64,000 bases of DNA from Methanomassiliicoccaceae archaeon UBA421 (GTDB lineage: Archaea; Thermoplasmatota; Thermoplasmata; Methanomassiliicoccales; Methanomethylophilaceae), in NCBI GenBank assembly GCA_002498365.1, contig DAHB01000003.1, positions 186,001 through 250,000 of the forward strand, given 5' to 3'. This document shows, in pieces, positions 8,501-15,996 of this stretch (positions are counted from its first letter, which is position 1; each line of letters opens with the position of its first letter). A program made the position numbers and the translations under genes. A model generated the notes under the pieces. It was not told the origin of the DNA. It worked only from the letters and a program-made list of their open reading frames with translations, and did not search any database.

Positions 8501-9425
8501 GCTTCCTTATCCTTTCCTGGGTCTCCTCGGGCGGCGTGGTGGTGTTGACCAGGAATATCCTGCAGGAGTCGAAATACCTCCTCAGGAAATCGGTCCGGAG
8601 CTTCATCTTGTCCTCGGTACGGATGAGCTGATGAGGGTTGCACATGTCGTTTTTAAGCATGTACGCAATGGCGCTTTCGGTGTCCAGCTCGGTCTCGAGG
8701 TCCGGGTCGGAACCGTCGCGCTTGAGGAAGACGACCGTCCTCACGGAAGTGGACGGAATGACGGAAGATTCTCCGCGGACCCATCTGATGTTGGCCACGC
8801 ACCGCCCCTTGTTGTCGAACTCGGTGCATGTGACCAGCGGCCTGTACTCCTCCCATACGTCCCCTATGTCAGCGTCTATGTAGCAGTTCTTCTCGGAGGC
8901 CAGTGCGGTCGGCCTCCCGTTTCCCATGACGACAAAATACCAGTCGTCGGAGATCAGGCGCGCGTCGGGCATCCTGAGCAGGCCCCAGGACTGAGTGGTC
9001 TTGCCTGTCTTGGAGGGAGCGATCAGCGTCACGCCGGAGCCGTCCACGTCGATGACGGCCCCGTGGATAGAATAGATGTTGTGAACGTCCTCCAGGAGAT
9101 TTCCCGTCACTCCCAGGGCGATGCTCTTGACCCATCCGTAGTAGTCGAAGTTGAAGATGAAAACGGTCGACGACAGAGGGTCGTAGTCCACATGCGGGTC
9201 CTCCGCGGGGTCCGATACCTCGTATGCGCGGGCATGGGAGCGGACGCGGTCGCCCATGGCGTAGAAGTTCTCGGTCCACATCTCGAGATATCCGCGGTTT
9301 TCCGTGTAGAGCTGGAAACATACTCCGCAGATGTCCGCCTTGGATGTGAAGAAATTCCTTCCGGAGTACTTTTCCTTCAGTTCCCGCACTCTTTCTGTGC
9401 TTATTATGTCCACTCTGTAGCCCAT
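8490..9425 (-). CDS. HprK-related / PEPCK-fold kinase-like protein
   Basis: A 311-residue protein. Residues about 125-230 resemble the P-loop kinase fold of HPr kinase: IHGAVIDVDGSGVTLIAPS leads into Walker A APSKTGKTT near residue 148, followed by RLISDDWYFV, which matches the segment after the P-loop in HprK/PEPCK-type enzymes. The N-terminal 120 residues have no assigned domain. ATG 9425 is chosen over 9485 because a TATA-like TTTTAATAGATG lies about 28 bases upstream, suggesting a leaderless start. No HPr or phosphotransferase gene is nearby, so the real substrate is unknown. Confidence 0.75.
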   Translation of the reverse strand: MGYRVDIISTERVRELKEKYSGRNFFTSKADICGVCFQLYTENRGYLEMWTENFYAMGDRVRSHARAYEVSDPAEDPHVDYDPLSSTVFIFNFDYYGWVKSIALGVTGNLLEDVHNIYSIHGAVIDVDGSGVTLIAPSKTGKTTQSWGLLRMPDARLISDDWYFVVMGNGRPTALASEKNCYIDADIGDVWEEYRPLVTCTEFDNKGRCVANIRWVRGESSVIPSTSVRTVVFLKRDGSDPDLETELDTESAIAYMLKNDMCNPHQLIRTEDKMKLRTDFLRRYFDSCRIFLVNTTTPPEETQERIRKLIA

Positions 9426-9501
9426 CTTATCGTAGCGCAATGGGAATGCATCTATTAAAACGGGCCACGAAATCTTCCGTGGCAAGCGGAGGTCATTCGG
9501 G

Positions 9502-9831
9502 CTACAACACGTCTCTGAACATGTTTTCGATGCCCCATTCCGCCAGGCATTTCAGGACCGGGCCGAGCGAGCGGCCCCTGTCCGTCAGGGAGTACTCCAC
9601 CCTGGAGGACCTCTCCCCGGACACTGTTCGGTCGACTATGCCGTCAGACTCCAGCTCCCGGAGCTGTTTAGTCAGGATGCGGGGGGAGATAGGAGGTATC
9701 TTCTTCCTGATCTCGGAGAAGCGGAGGGTTCCGTGACTGACCAAGATGCAGAGGATGGTGGTCTTCCATCTGCCTTCGATGACCGACATGGTCGCATCCG
9801 CCGCACAGTCATAACGAGGCTGCTCCGTCAT
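9502..9831 (-). CDS. HxlR-type winged-helix transcriptional regulator
   Basis: A 109-residue HxlR/DUF24-family repressor. It has the conserved Cys near residue 9 (YDCAADATMSVIEGRWKTTI), which in studied members senses electrophiles or redox state, the recognition-helix region ISPRILTKQLRELESDGIV, and the wing RVEYSLTDRGRSL. It is divergent from the FMN-reductase gene at 9910, a usual arrangement for HxlR regulators and flavin reductases, so it probably controls that gene. Its stop is TAG (9504-9502), the only TAG stop I found among complete genes here; a TGA follows two codons later. Confidence 0.93.
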   Translation of the reverse strand: MTEQPRYDCAADATMSVIEGRWKTTILCILVSHGTLRFSEIRKKIPPISPRILTKQLRELESDGIVDRTVSGERSSRVEYSLTDRGRSLGPVLKCLAEWGIENMFRDVL

Positions 9832-9909
9832 GCCTGTTCATAGTATCAAAAGAATATTAAATCATTATCTGCCTATCAAGCCAAGGCCGAGGCCGAGAGG
9901 AAAAACATA

Positions 9910-10458
9910 ATGTCAGAAATAATCGCCATCATCAGCAGCCCGAGGACCGGATGCAATTCGGAGACCATCGCCAGAGCCGTAGCCGAGGGCGCGGAGGAGA
10001 AGGGCAACAAGGTCAGGTTCGTCCACATAAAGGACCTGGCCCTCAACCCCTGCAAAGCCTGCAATTACTGCAAGAAGAACGACAGATGCATCCTCGGGGA
10101 CGACATCTCCGAGTTGATAGAGAGCATAAGGAAGTGCGACGGCCTTATCCTCACTTCTCCCCTGTATTTCTGCCAGACCTGTGCCCAGTACCGTGTGTTC
10201 GAGGACCGCCTGTATTCCGGCATCGGACCCAACGGAAGCAACATCCCTCCCGGAAAAAAGGTCGTGTCAGTGGTCACGTGCGGCTCGGATGGCGAAGATG
10301 CACAGGCGCAGGCCGATCACATGAACCACGTGCTCAAAAAATATTTCGGCGGAGCACCGATCGGGACCATAACGCTCAAAGACCTGGGGGACAAGGACGC
10401 AGCGTCCAAGGACATCGCGGTACTCGAGAAGGCCAAAGCCATCGGCAGGAAGTTCTGA
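9910..10458 (+). CDS. NAD(P)H-dependent FMN reductase / iron-sulfur flavoprotein
   Basis: A 182-residue flavodoxin-fold protein. The FMN phosphate loop is SSPRTGCNSETIARAVAEGA near residue 9. The cysteine motif CKACNYCKKNDRC near 48 resembles the compact 4Fe-4S motif of archaeal iron-sulfur flavoproteins, followed by LILTSPLYFCQTCAQ, a typical FMN-side loop. Such proteins shuttle electrons or reduce O2, peroxide or quinones. It is next to, and probably regulated by, the divergent HxlR gene, and is followed after five bases by a second flavodoxin-type gene, so the two likely form an operon. Confidence 0.9.
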   Translation: MSEIIAIISSPRTGCNSETIARAVAEGAEEKGNKVRFVHIKDLALNPCKACNYCKKNDRCILGDDISELIESIRKCDGLILTSPLYFCQTCAQYRVFEDRLYSGIGPNGSNIPPGKKVVSVVTCGSDGEDAQAQADHMNHVLKKYFGGAPIGTITLKDLGDKDAASKDIAVLEKAKAIGRKF

Positions 10459-10463
10459 GGCCG

Positions 10464-10874
10464 ATGACAGAAACAGCCGTCATATTCGCGTCGAAACTCG
10501 GCAGCACGAAAAAGGCCGCCTATTACATCGCGGAGGAGCTGGGCGCTGATGTGTTCGACCTCAAGGACCAGTCTATAATCGACCTTTCGCGTTTCGGACG
10601 TGTCATATTCGGTTCCGGGATCTACGGCGGAAAGCCGAACAAGCTTATAGTGTCCTTCGTCCAGCATAACAGGGGCCAGCTCGAGGGGCGCAAGGTCGGA
10701 CTTTTCCTATGCTGCGCCTTCAGGGACGAGGAGGCCGCCACCCAGTGCGAAAGGGTGTCCAAGGAGCTGGGCATCGCGGACGCCGTGTTCTTCTCCGGAA
10801 TAAGGAAGCAGCTGAGGAAAGGCGACATGCCGGGCGTGGACGAATATATCTCGAGGATTAAAGGCTCGGTCTGA
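10464..10874 (+). CDS. Flavodoxin domain protein
   Basis: A 136-residue flavodoxin-fold protein resembling HemG/protoporphyrinogen-oxidase-type flavodoxins. The FMN phosphate loop is FASKLGSTKKAAYYIAEELG near residue 8, and the mid-chain FGSGIYGGKPNK and LFLCCAFRDEE segments are typical. It starts six bases after the stop of the FMN-reductase gene, in another frame. A decayed second copy follows directly downstream. Confidence 0.88.
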   Translation: MTETAVIFASKLGSTKKAAYYIAEELGADVFDLKDQSIIDLSRFGRVIFGSGIYGGKPNKLIVSFVQHNRGQLEGRKVGLFLCCAFRDEEAATQCERVSKELGIADAVFFSGIRKQLRKGDMPGVDEYISRIKGSV

Positions 10875-10884
10875 GCAGTCGCCA

Positions 10885-11227
10885 AAGGCCCAACCGACGA
10901 AGAATGCTGTTGTGCCGTCCTCATCAAGGTCGGGATAAGCGAAAAGACAGCGCTGTACGTAGCCGGTAGACCGTACGCCGTGGCGTACAGTGTCAGAAGG
11001 CGGGACCCCGGCCACGGGCGCCCTTCATAGGCACCGACCTTTCGCGGGAAGGCCTGGCAAAGCGACGGCCTCATATGCCGTTCAGCGGCCGGAAGAGAGG
11101 GCGCCGCCCGATGCTACAGGATGGCGGAGGAGCTCGGTACCGAGAACGAAGTTTTCTTCCGCAAGGTTTCGATGACGTCGGAAAGGGTCAGGCGCCCAAC
11201 GTGGACGAATACGTGGTAGGTCGGTGA
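10885..11227 (+). pseudogene. Decayed tandem copy of the flavodoxin gene
   Basis: No intact reading frame, but translation in shifting frames matches the preceding flavodoxin in order. CAVLIKVGISEKTALYVAG corresponds to AVIFASKLGSTKKAAYYIAE. LICRSAAGREGAARCYRMAE then ELGTENEVFF corresponds to LFLCCAFRDEEAATQCERVS then KELGIADAVFF. After a further frame change, GQAPNVDEYV corresponds to GDMPGVDEYI. At least two frameshifts and a stop interrupt it, and part of the middle is unrecognisable. A tandem duplication followed by decay is the simplest reading. Confidence 0.75.
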
Positions 11228-11246
11228 ATAACATCCTGCGACCGCG

Positions 11247-12215
11247 TCAGAGACGGTCGGTGCGTCCGGCGTCGAACTTTCTGGCGCAGACCTTTCTTAT
11301 ATCGGTCTCCATGCCCGGGGTCCCGAGGAGCACTACCCTGCTGTCGCCGCGTTCCTTCAGAACCTCCATTCCGACCAGCTTGCCCAATTCGGCAGAGAAG
11401 TGCAGTATGCTTTCGAACGACGGCATGTTCGACATCGAAAGGCGTTGCCTGGAGCCTCCCACGAAAACATATCCTTTGGGTTCGATGAGGTCGGGGTCCG
11501 CGAGCATGTCCAATCTGGCGTAACCTTCGGGATCGAAGAAGTTGATACCGTCCACAAGCGTGTGCCGGACGACGGTCCTGGTGTCCAACGAGGGCATGAG
11601 CTCCAGCGTCTTCATGATACGCTCCCATCCGTCGTCAATCTTGGGCCTGCAGGCTCTGACGTACGTCTGCCTGTCGGGTGCGGCGACCGTCACGTAAAGC
11701 TGGCAGGGAAGCTCGTCCAGCGCCTCCAGCCTTTCGGGGTATGTGCCGTTGGTAACCAGGAACGTCGTCATTCCGCGGCCGTGGCACTCTTTGAAGAAAT
11801 CAGAAAGATACGGATATGTTATGGGCTCCCCCGCCAGGGATATGGCCACCTGGTCAGGGTTGCTGGCCTCCTCGAATGCCTTCGGGGTGACCCTCGGGTC
11901 CCCTTTGTACCCGGTGATAAGCATGCGCTGGCACTCTATGAGGCAATCGAGCATCTCCCCGGGCTCCATCCAGTCCTTGACCTCGTAGTCTCTCCCCTGG
12001 ACGCGCCAGCAGAAAGAGCACTGATGGCTGCATTCGTTTATGGCCGGCGTCATCTGCAGGCACCTGTGGCTCACTATCCCGTAGAAATCCTGCTTGTAGC
12101 AGTGCCTCCTCCCGGTTATGGACTCCTTCGCCCAATGGCAGAGCTTAACGGCCGCATGGTCTCCGCAGATGCGATATTGCTGTTTTTCGAGCAGTGCCTT
12201 GTATTCGGGGTCCAT
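11247..12215 (-). CDS. taw1: tRNA 4-demethylwyosine synthase (Taw1/TYW1)
   Basis: A 322-residue radical-SAM enzyme that condenses N1-methylguanosine-37 of tRNA-Phe with pyruvate to form 4-demethylwyosine, a tRNA-anticodon-loop modification found in archaea and eukaryotes. The radical-SAM cluster motif is ECSHQCSFCWR near residue 65 (CxxxCxxC), followed by the SLAGEPITYPYL motif and a typical EPKGYVFVGGSRQRL late segment. ATG 12215 lies 7 bases past the rfcL stop with a GGCGACC element between; the 19-codon upstream extension would overlap rfcL. Confidence 0.93.
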   Translation of the reverse strand: MDPEYKALLEKQQYRICGDHAAVKLCHWAKESITGRRHCYKQDFYGIVSHRCLQMTPAINECSHQCSFCWRVQGRDYEVKDWMEPGEMLDCLIECQRMLITGYKGDPRVTPKAFEEASNPDQVAISLAGEPITYPYLSDFFKECHGRGMTTFLVTNGTYPERLEALDELPCQLYVTVAAPDRQTYVRACRPKIDDGWERIMKTLELMPSLDTRTVVRHTLVDGINFFDPEGYARLDMLADPDLIEPKGYVFVGGSRQRLSMSNMPSFESILHFSAELGKLVGMEVLKERGDSRVVLLGTPGMETDIRKVCARKFDAGRTDRL

Positions 12216-12222
12216 GGTCGCC

Positions 12223-13659
12223 TCAGAAATCGAAAAGTTTTTTCTGGGCCCCCTCGGGGGCAGGTTTTTCATCTATCGCCTTTTTCACAGGTTCGGGGAC
12301 CTCCGGATACTCGTCCTTGAGCATCGGCGCCCCCGGATCGGACTTCTTATAGGGCCCCGGCGCCGCCGCGGCCACGGCATCGACGACCTCCGGAGAATCG
12401 ATCTTCTTCCTTATCAGGAAGGCCAGCTCCTCAGAGTCCAGCCCCGCGTTTTTGACCAGGGAAGTCCTGAACTCGCGGTCCGCGGACGCGATCTCCCTTA
12501 TATACGGAAGGACGTCCAGCTCCACGCGTTTCGTGGACGTGTGCATGTAGACCGCGAGCTTGAGGCATACGGCCTTCTTGGTGCCGCGGACCTCCCTGCT
12601 GCGGGACATCTTCATAAGATACTGGGGAAAACGGACCCTTCCCCCGGAATATATGTTGGAATGCCTTGCCGTGGCCACTCCGGCGGTCATCATATCGCCG
12701 GCGTATGACCACAGCCCGTAGTACTGGCGCCTGCGGACCCTGCCGAGGTGTATGTCGGCGCGGCTGAGCTTCTCGTAGCCCCTTACCAGGTCGCCCTTGT
12801 CCGTGTACTCGTAGGGCAGGTTCTCGTCCACCCATATTATGGCGCTCTCCGGGTCCGTGTCCGAGTCTAGGAGCGCCCTTCTGGAACCTGCCGGATCGTT
12901 CTTTCTGAATATGGAGTAGACCATATCGTACATGGAGGTGCGGCTGTCCCTCTCCGAAAGCGCCTCCGCCGACCGGCCGGTGACGACGGACTTGCCTTCG
13001 GCGATGGACTGGAGGTCGCTAACGGCCGCCCTCATGTCGCCGTGGGCGTTGTCGGCTATGGTCTCCACGGCCACGGGGTCTATCCTGAAGCCTTCTCTTT
13101 CGGCGATCTTCCTGAGCGTCTTGGATATCGAGACCGAAGTGGGCTTCTTGAAAGTGATCTGCAGCGTCTTCGTCTTTATCGAAGAGCTCTTTTTGCTGAG
13201 GGCGTAAAAATCGTTGACTATGAGGATGACGGGCTGCCTTGTTTCGTTTATCAGCTTCACGATGGCAGGCATGGCCCCCCTGTCCTGGCGGCCGAACAGG
13301 CTGTCCGCCTCGTCCAATATTATGAGCTTCCTTCCGCCGTCGGACGTCTTTAGATATTCTCCGTCATCGGTGAACGTGTTGAACATCGCCCCCCTGAGGG
13401 CGATATCCTCTATGGCCTCTCCGGTACGCTGGTCGGAGGCGTTCATCTCCACCACGCCCCATCCCATGTCGGAAGCGAGGGCGAGGGCGGCAGAGGTCTT
13501 CCCGATGCCGGGCGAGCCTATAAGGACGACAGCCCTTTTCTCCGGCACACCGTCCCTCCAAGACTCGCCCCAGGTCTTCAGCTCGCCGACCGCGCCTGGG
13601 TTCCCCAGGACGTCCTTCAGCGTCCGGGGGCGATACTTCTCGGCCCAGTCGTCGGACGT
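12223..13659 (-). CDS. rfcL: Replication factor C large subunit, apparent ACG start
   Basis: The clamp-loader large subunit, which with RfcS loads PCNA at primer ends. Walker A is GSPGIGKTSA, Walker B is LIILDEADSLFG, and RFC box II is VVEMNASDQRT. The conserved N-terminal W-x-EKYRP box (DDWAEKYRP) is encoded upstream of the first in-frame GTG (13548), so translation must begin earlier. There is no ATG, GTG or TTG between that box and the in-frame upstream stop. An ACG at 13659-13657 would give M-S-D-D-W and lies 7 bases after a strong GGAGG, two bases beyond the stop of the zinc-ribbon gene. An ATG nearby is out of frame. The total is about 478 residues, normal for the family. Confidence 0.92.
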   Translation of the reverse strand, partial: TSDDWAEKYRPRTLKDVLGNPGAVGELKTWGESWRDGVPEKRAVVLIGSPGIGKTSAALALASDMGWGVVEMNASDQRTGEAIEDIALRGAMFNTFTDDGEYLKTSDGGRKLIILDEADSLFGRQDRGAMPAIVKLINETRQPVILIVNDFYALSKKSSSIKTKTLQITFKKPTSVSISKTLRKIAEREGFRIDPVAVETIADNAHGDMRAAVSDLQSIAEGKSVVTGRSAEALSERDSRTSMYDMVYSIFRKNDPAGSRRALLDSDTDPESAIIWVDENLPYEYTDKGDLVRGYEKLSRADIHLGRVRRRQYYGLWSYAGDMMTAGVATARHSNIYSGGRVRFPQYLMKMSRSREVRGTKKAVCLKLAVYMHTSTKRVELDVLPYIREIASADREFRTSLVKNAGLDSEELAFLIRKKIDSPEVVDAVAAAAPGPYKKSDPGAPMLKDEYPEVPEPVKKAIDEKPAPEGAQKKLFDF

Positions 13660-13660
13660 G

Positions 13661-14164
13661 TCATTCCCTCCCGTAGGCCAGGGCCGTCACTTCCATAGAT
13701 TGCCTGAAGAAGATGAAGAGGGAGATGAGCATCACCACCGTCACCAGGTCCCCCGTCGCTATGTATATGTACCAGTTGACCGCGGACATAGAGAGGAACA
13801 TGATGCCCCTGGACCATTTCTTCATCGCCAGGTGGCCGAGCCCGTATATCCCGAGGAAACCGAAAAGGAACGCCAGGCCCATGGCCAGGGCGCCGTTCTT
13901 CCTCAGGACCATCGGCGAGAACATATGGGGCCTTGCCGGGATGCCGGGCGCCGTTACGGAATCGGTCTCGATTCCGCAGTGCCTGCAGTACCGGGCGTCC
14001 TCCTCTATGGGCTTTCCGCAGTTGGGGCACGGGACCTCCCCGCCCTCCATCTCGCCGCCCTCGTCTATCTTGAACGCCTTGCTCTTCAGGCTACCGCACT
14101 GGTAGCAGAAATCCGAAACGTACGGAATCTCGTTCCCGCATTCGGAACAGATATACCTTGTCAC
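13661..14164 (-). CDS. Double zinc-ribbon membrane protein
   Basis: A 167-residue protein. Two zinc ribbons (CSECG...CYQCG, residues 6-23; CPNCG...CRHCG, about 46-63) are followed by two or three transmembrane helices with a TM2-domain look (MGLAFLFGFLGIYGLGHLAM, then WYIYIATGDLVTVVMLISLF). The function is unknown. Its GTG start overlaps the stop of the ABC ATPase gene (GTGA), and its stop abuts rfcL, so all are probably co-transcribed. Confidence 0.85.
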   Translation of the reverse strand: MTRYICSECGNEIPYVSDFCYQCGSLKSKAFKIDEGGEMEGGEVPCPNCGKPIEEDARYCRHCGIETDSVTAPGIPARPHMFSPMVLRKNGALAMGLAFLFGFLGIYGLGHLAMKKWSRGIMFLSMSAVNWYIYIATGDLVTVVMLISLFIFFRQSMEVTALAYGRE

Positions 14165-14952
14165 TCATCCATCCTCATTGAATATATCCCGTTAACGCAT
14201 TGTACATTAATAGGTTCATCGAAAAGCCCGCTGACGACCTCGGACGTCAGGACGTCTTTTTTAGGACCGTCCGCGAACACTTTCCCATCCTTGATCATTA
14301 TTATGCGGTCCAAGGAAACGGGGATGTCGGTGAGGTCGTGGGTTATCATGACGATGCTCACTCCCGTTTCCGTCATGATGTCGAACATCTTCCTGAATTT
14401 GGATTTCATTACAATATCGAGGCCCGTCATCGGTTCGTCGAGGACGAGCATCTCGGGGGCGGTGACCAGCGCCCGGGCGATCAGCGTCCGCCTCATCTCT
14501 CCCAGAGAAAGGCCGGACAGATCTCTGCCGACGAGATGTTCCACTCCCATGTATCCGGCCGCTCGCGAGGCCCCGGAGCGCATGTTGTCGGTGACCTCAT
14601 GGTTGCGGAAAATGTCCAGGCTGCTGAAGTATCCCGACATTATGACGTCTCCGACCAGCGTTTCGCCGCCGAACATGCCCTGGAGGTCCATGGAGACCAC
14701 GCCCATGCGGCTCCGTATGTCGTAGATGGACCATATCTTCTCACCGAAGATCCTCATCTCCGCGGGGCGGTCCTCGTCGTAGTAGGGATAAATATCGCCC
14801 CTCAGCAGTTTGATGAGCGTCGTCTTCCCCGAACCGTTCGGCCCTATGACGGCAACGTTCTCGGAGGCGCCGATATCGAGGCAGACGGAATCCAGTATCC
14901 GCTTCCCGTCCCTCACTACGGAGACGTTCCTCAGCTCCATTGCCATATCCAT
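14161..14952 (-). CDS. ABC transporter ATP-binding protein
   Basis: A 263-residue single-nucleotide-binding-domain ABC ATPase. Walker A is GPNGSGKTTL near residue 38, the signature is LSLGEMRRTLIARAL near 152, Walker B is MLVLDEPMTGL near 172 and the H-loop is MITHDLTD. It resembles the COG1119 group (PhrA/ModF-like). No permease or binding protein is adjacent, so it may serve a distant transporter or have a non-transport role. It is the first gene of the leftward run that continues with the zinc-ribbon protein, rfcL and taw1. Confidence 0.9.
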   Translation of the reverse strand: MDMAMELRNVSVVRDGKRILDSVCLDIGASENVAVIGPNGSGKTTLIKLLRGDIYPYYDEDRPAEMRIFGEKIWSIYDIRSRMGVVSMDLQGMFGGETLVGDVIMSGYFSSLDIFRNHEVTDNMRSGASRAAGYMGVEHLVGRDLSGLSLGEMRRTLIARALVTAPEMLVLDEPMTGLDIVMKSKFRKMFDIMTETGVSIVMITHDLTDIPVSLDRIIMIKDGKVFADGPKKDVLTSEVVSGLFDEPINVQCVNGIYSMRMDE

Positions 14953-15045
14953 GCCTTCGGCTATACCGTCAATTTATCTAAACATGGCGGACGTCGGAAA
15001 CAGGATTGCGTATCAGTTATAATCCAGGAACATATACGGGAATCC

Positions 15046-15996
15046 GTGAGAAACATAAGGTTCCGAGGTACGGACATTTCTCCCGTGGGGATCGGGACGG
15101 CCGCCTGGGGCGGCGGCATCAACGGCGGCGGCCAGATGTACGGAAGCAGCGTCTCCGCCAACGAGCTGAGCTATATTTTCAGACAGGCGGTGGCGCAGGG
15201 CATAGATCTTTTCGACACTTCCCCCGCCTTCGGGACAAGCGAGACCGCGCTCGGCTATGCCAGCAGGACCAACAGGTCCGTCAAATTCTCCACAAAATTC
15301 ATCCCGTCCGGCTTTCAGACGAAGAAGGCCCTGCGCAGGTCCGCCATGAACAGCATGGAGGCCCTGGGAACGAACGTTCTGGAGTTCTACGGCGTCCAGA
15401 CCCCCGCCGACGTTAAGAAATGGACCACCGAGCTCATACCCCTTTTGGACGAGGGGCTGGTCAAGAACGTTGGGGTATCGAACCACAATCTCGGCGAGAT
15501 CGTCCAGGCCCAGGAGATTTTGGAGAAGGCGGGACATTCCCTCGCATACGTCCAGAACCACTACAGCATCATCAGCCACGAGGAGAGGGACGAGGGGTTG
15601 ATCGACTGGTGCAGGGAGAACAACGCGCTGTTCTTCACCTATATGGTGCTGGAACAGGGCGCACTGACCCGGAGGTATTCCAGTTCCTCGCTCTTCGACC
15701 CCGGCACTTACCGCGGGCGCATATACAACCAGCAGGTCATGAACGCGCTTTCGCCCCTCAAGACGGAGATGGAGAAGCTGGCCGACAGTTACTGCGTCTC
15801 GGACTCGCAGATCGCGATAGCTTGGAGCATAGGGCGCGGGGCGATACCCATCGTGGGCGTAACCCGCTCCTCGCATATCGGCGGCATCGTCTCCGCACTC
15901 GATTTCACCATGGACGAAGACGATATGCAGCATCTCGAGAACACTGCCGAGTCCATAAAGGTGGACATAAAAGGTTTTTGGGAATTAGAGGTTTGA
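15046..15996 (+). CDS. Aldo/keto reductase-like protein lacking catalytic Tyr and His
   Basis: A 316-residue TIM-barrel protein of the aldo/keto reductase family: VGIGTAAWGGG at the N-terminus, VGVSNHNLGEIVQAQ near residue 140 and the cofactor-binding IPIVGVTRSSHI near 265. The catalytic tetrad is altered. Asp (LFDTS) and Lys (FSTKF) are present, but the Tyr of the usual VYG motif is Phe (AFG) and the His of the usual QLH/QVH motif is Gln (YGVQTP). It may therefore be inactive as a ketoreductase or have changed chemistry. GTG 15046 is used; the frame runs far upstream through the ABC gene, but that part is antisense. The 3' end overlaps the symporter gene by 12 bases. Confidence 0.82.
   Translation: MRNIRFRGTDISPVGIGTAAWGGGINGGGQMYGSSVSANELSYIFRQAVAQGIDLFDTSPAFGTSETALGYASRTNRSVKFSTKFIPSGFQTKKALRRSAMNSMEALGTNVLEFYGVQTPADVKKWTTELIPLLDEGLVKNVGVSNHNLGEIVQAQEILEKAGHSLAYVQNHYSIISHEERDEGLIDWCRENNALFFTYMVLEQGALTRRYSSSSLFDPGTYRGRIYNQQVMNALSPLKTEMEKLADSYCVSDSQIAIAWSIGRGAIPIVGVTRSSHIGGIVSALDFTMDEDDMQHLENTAESIKVDIKGFWELEV

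Noticed and set aside
14200..15045. N-terminal extension of the aldo/keto-reductase frame
   Set aside because: It is antisense to the ABC ATPase gene and only open because of GC-rich codons; the family start fits GTG 15046.
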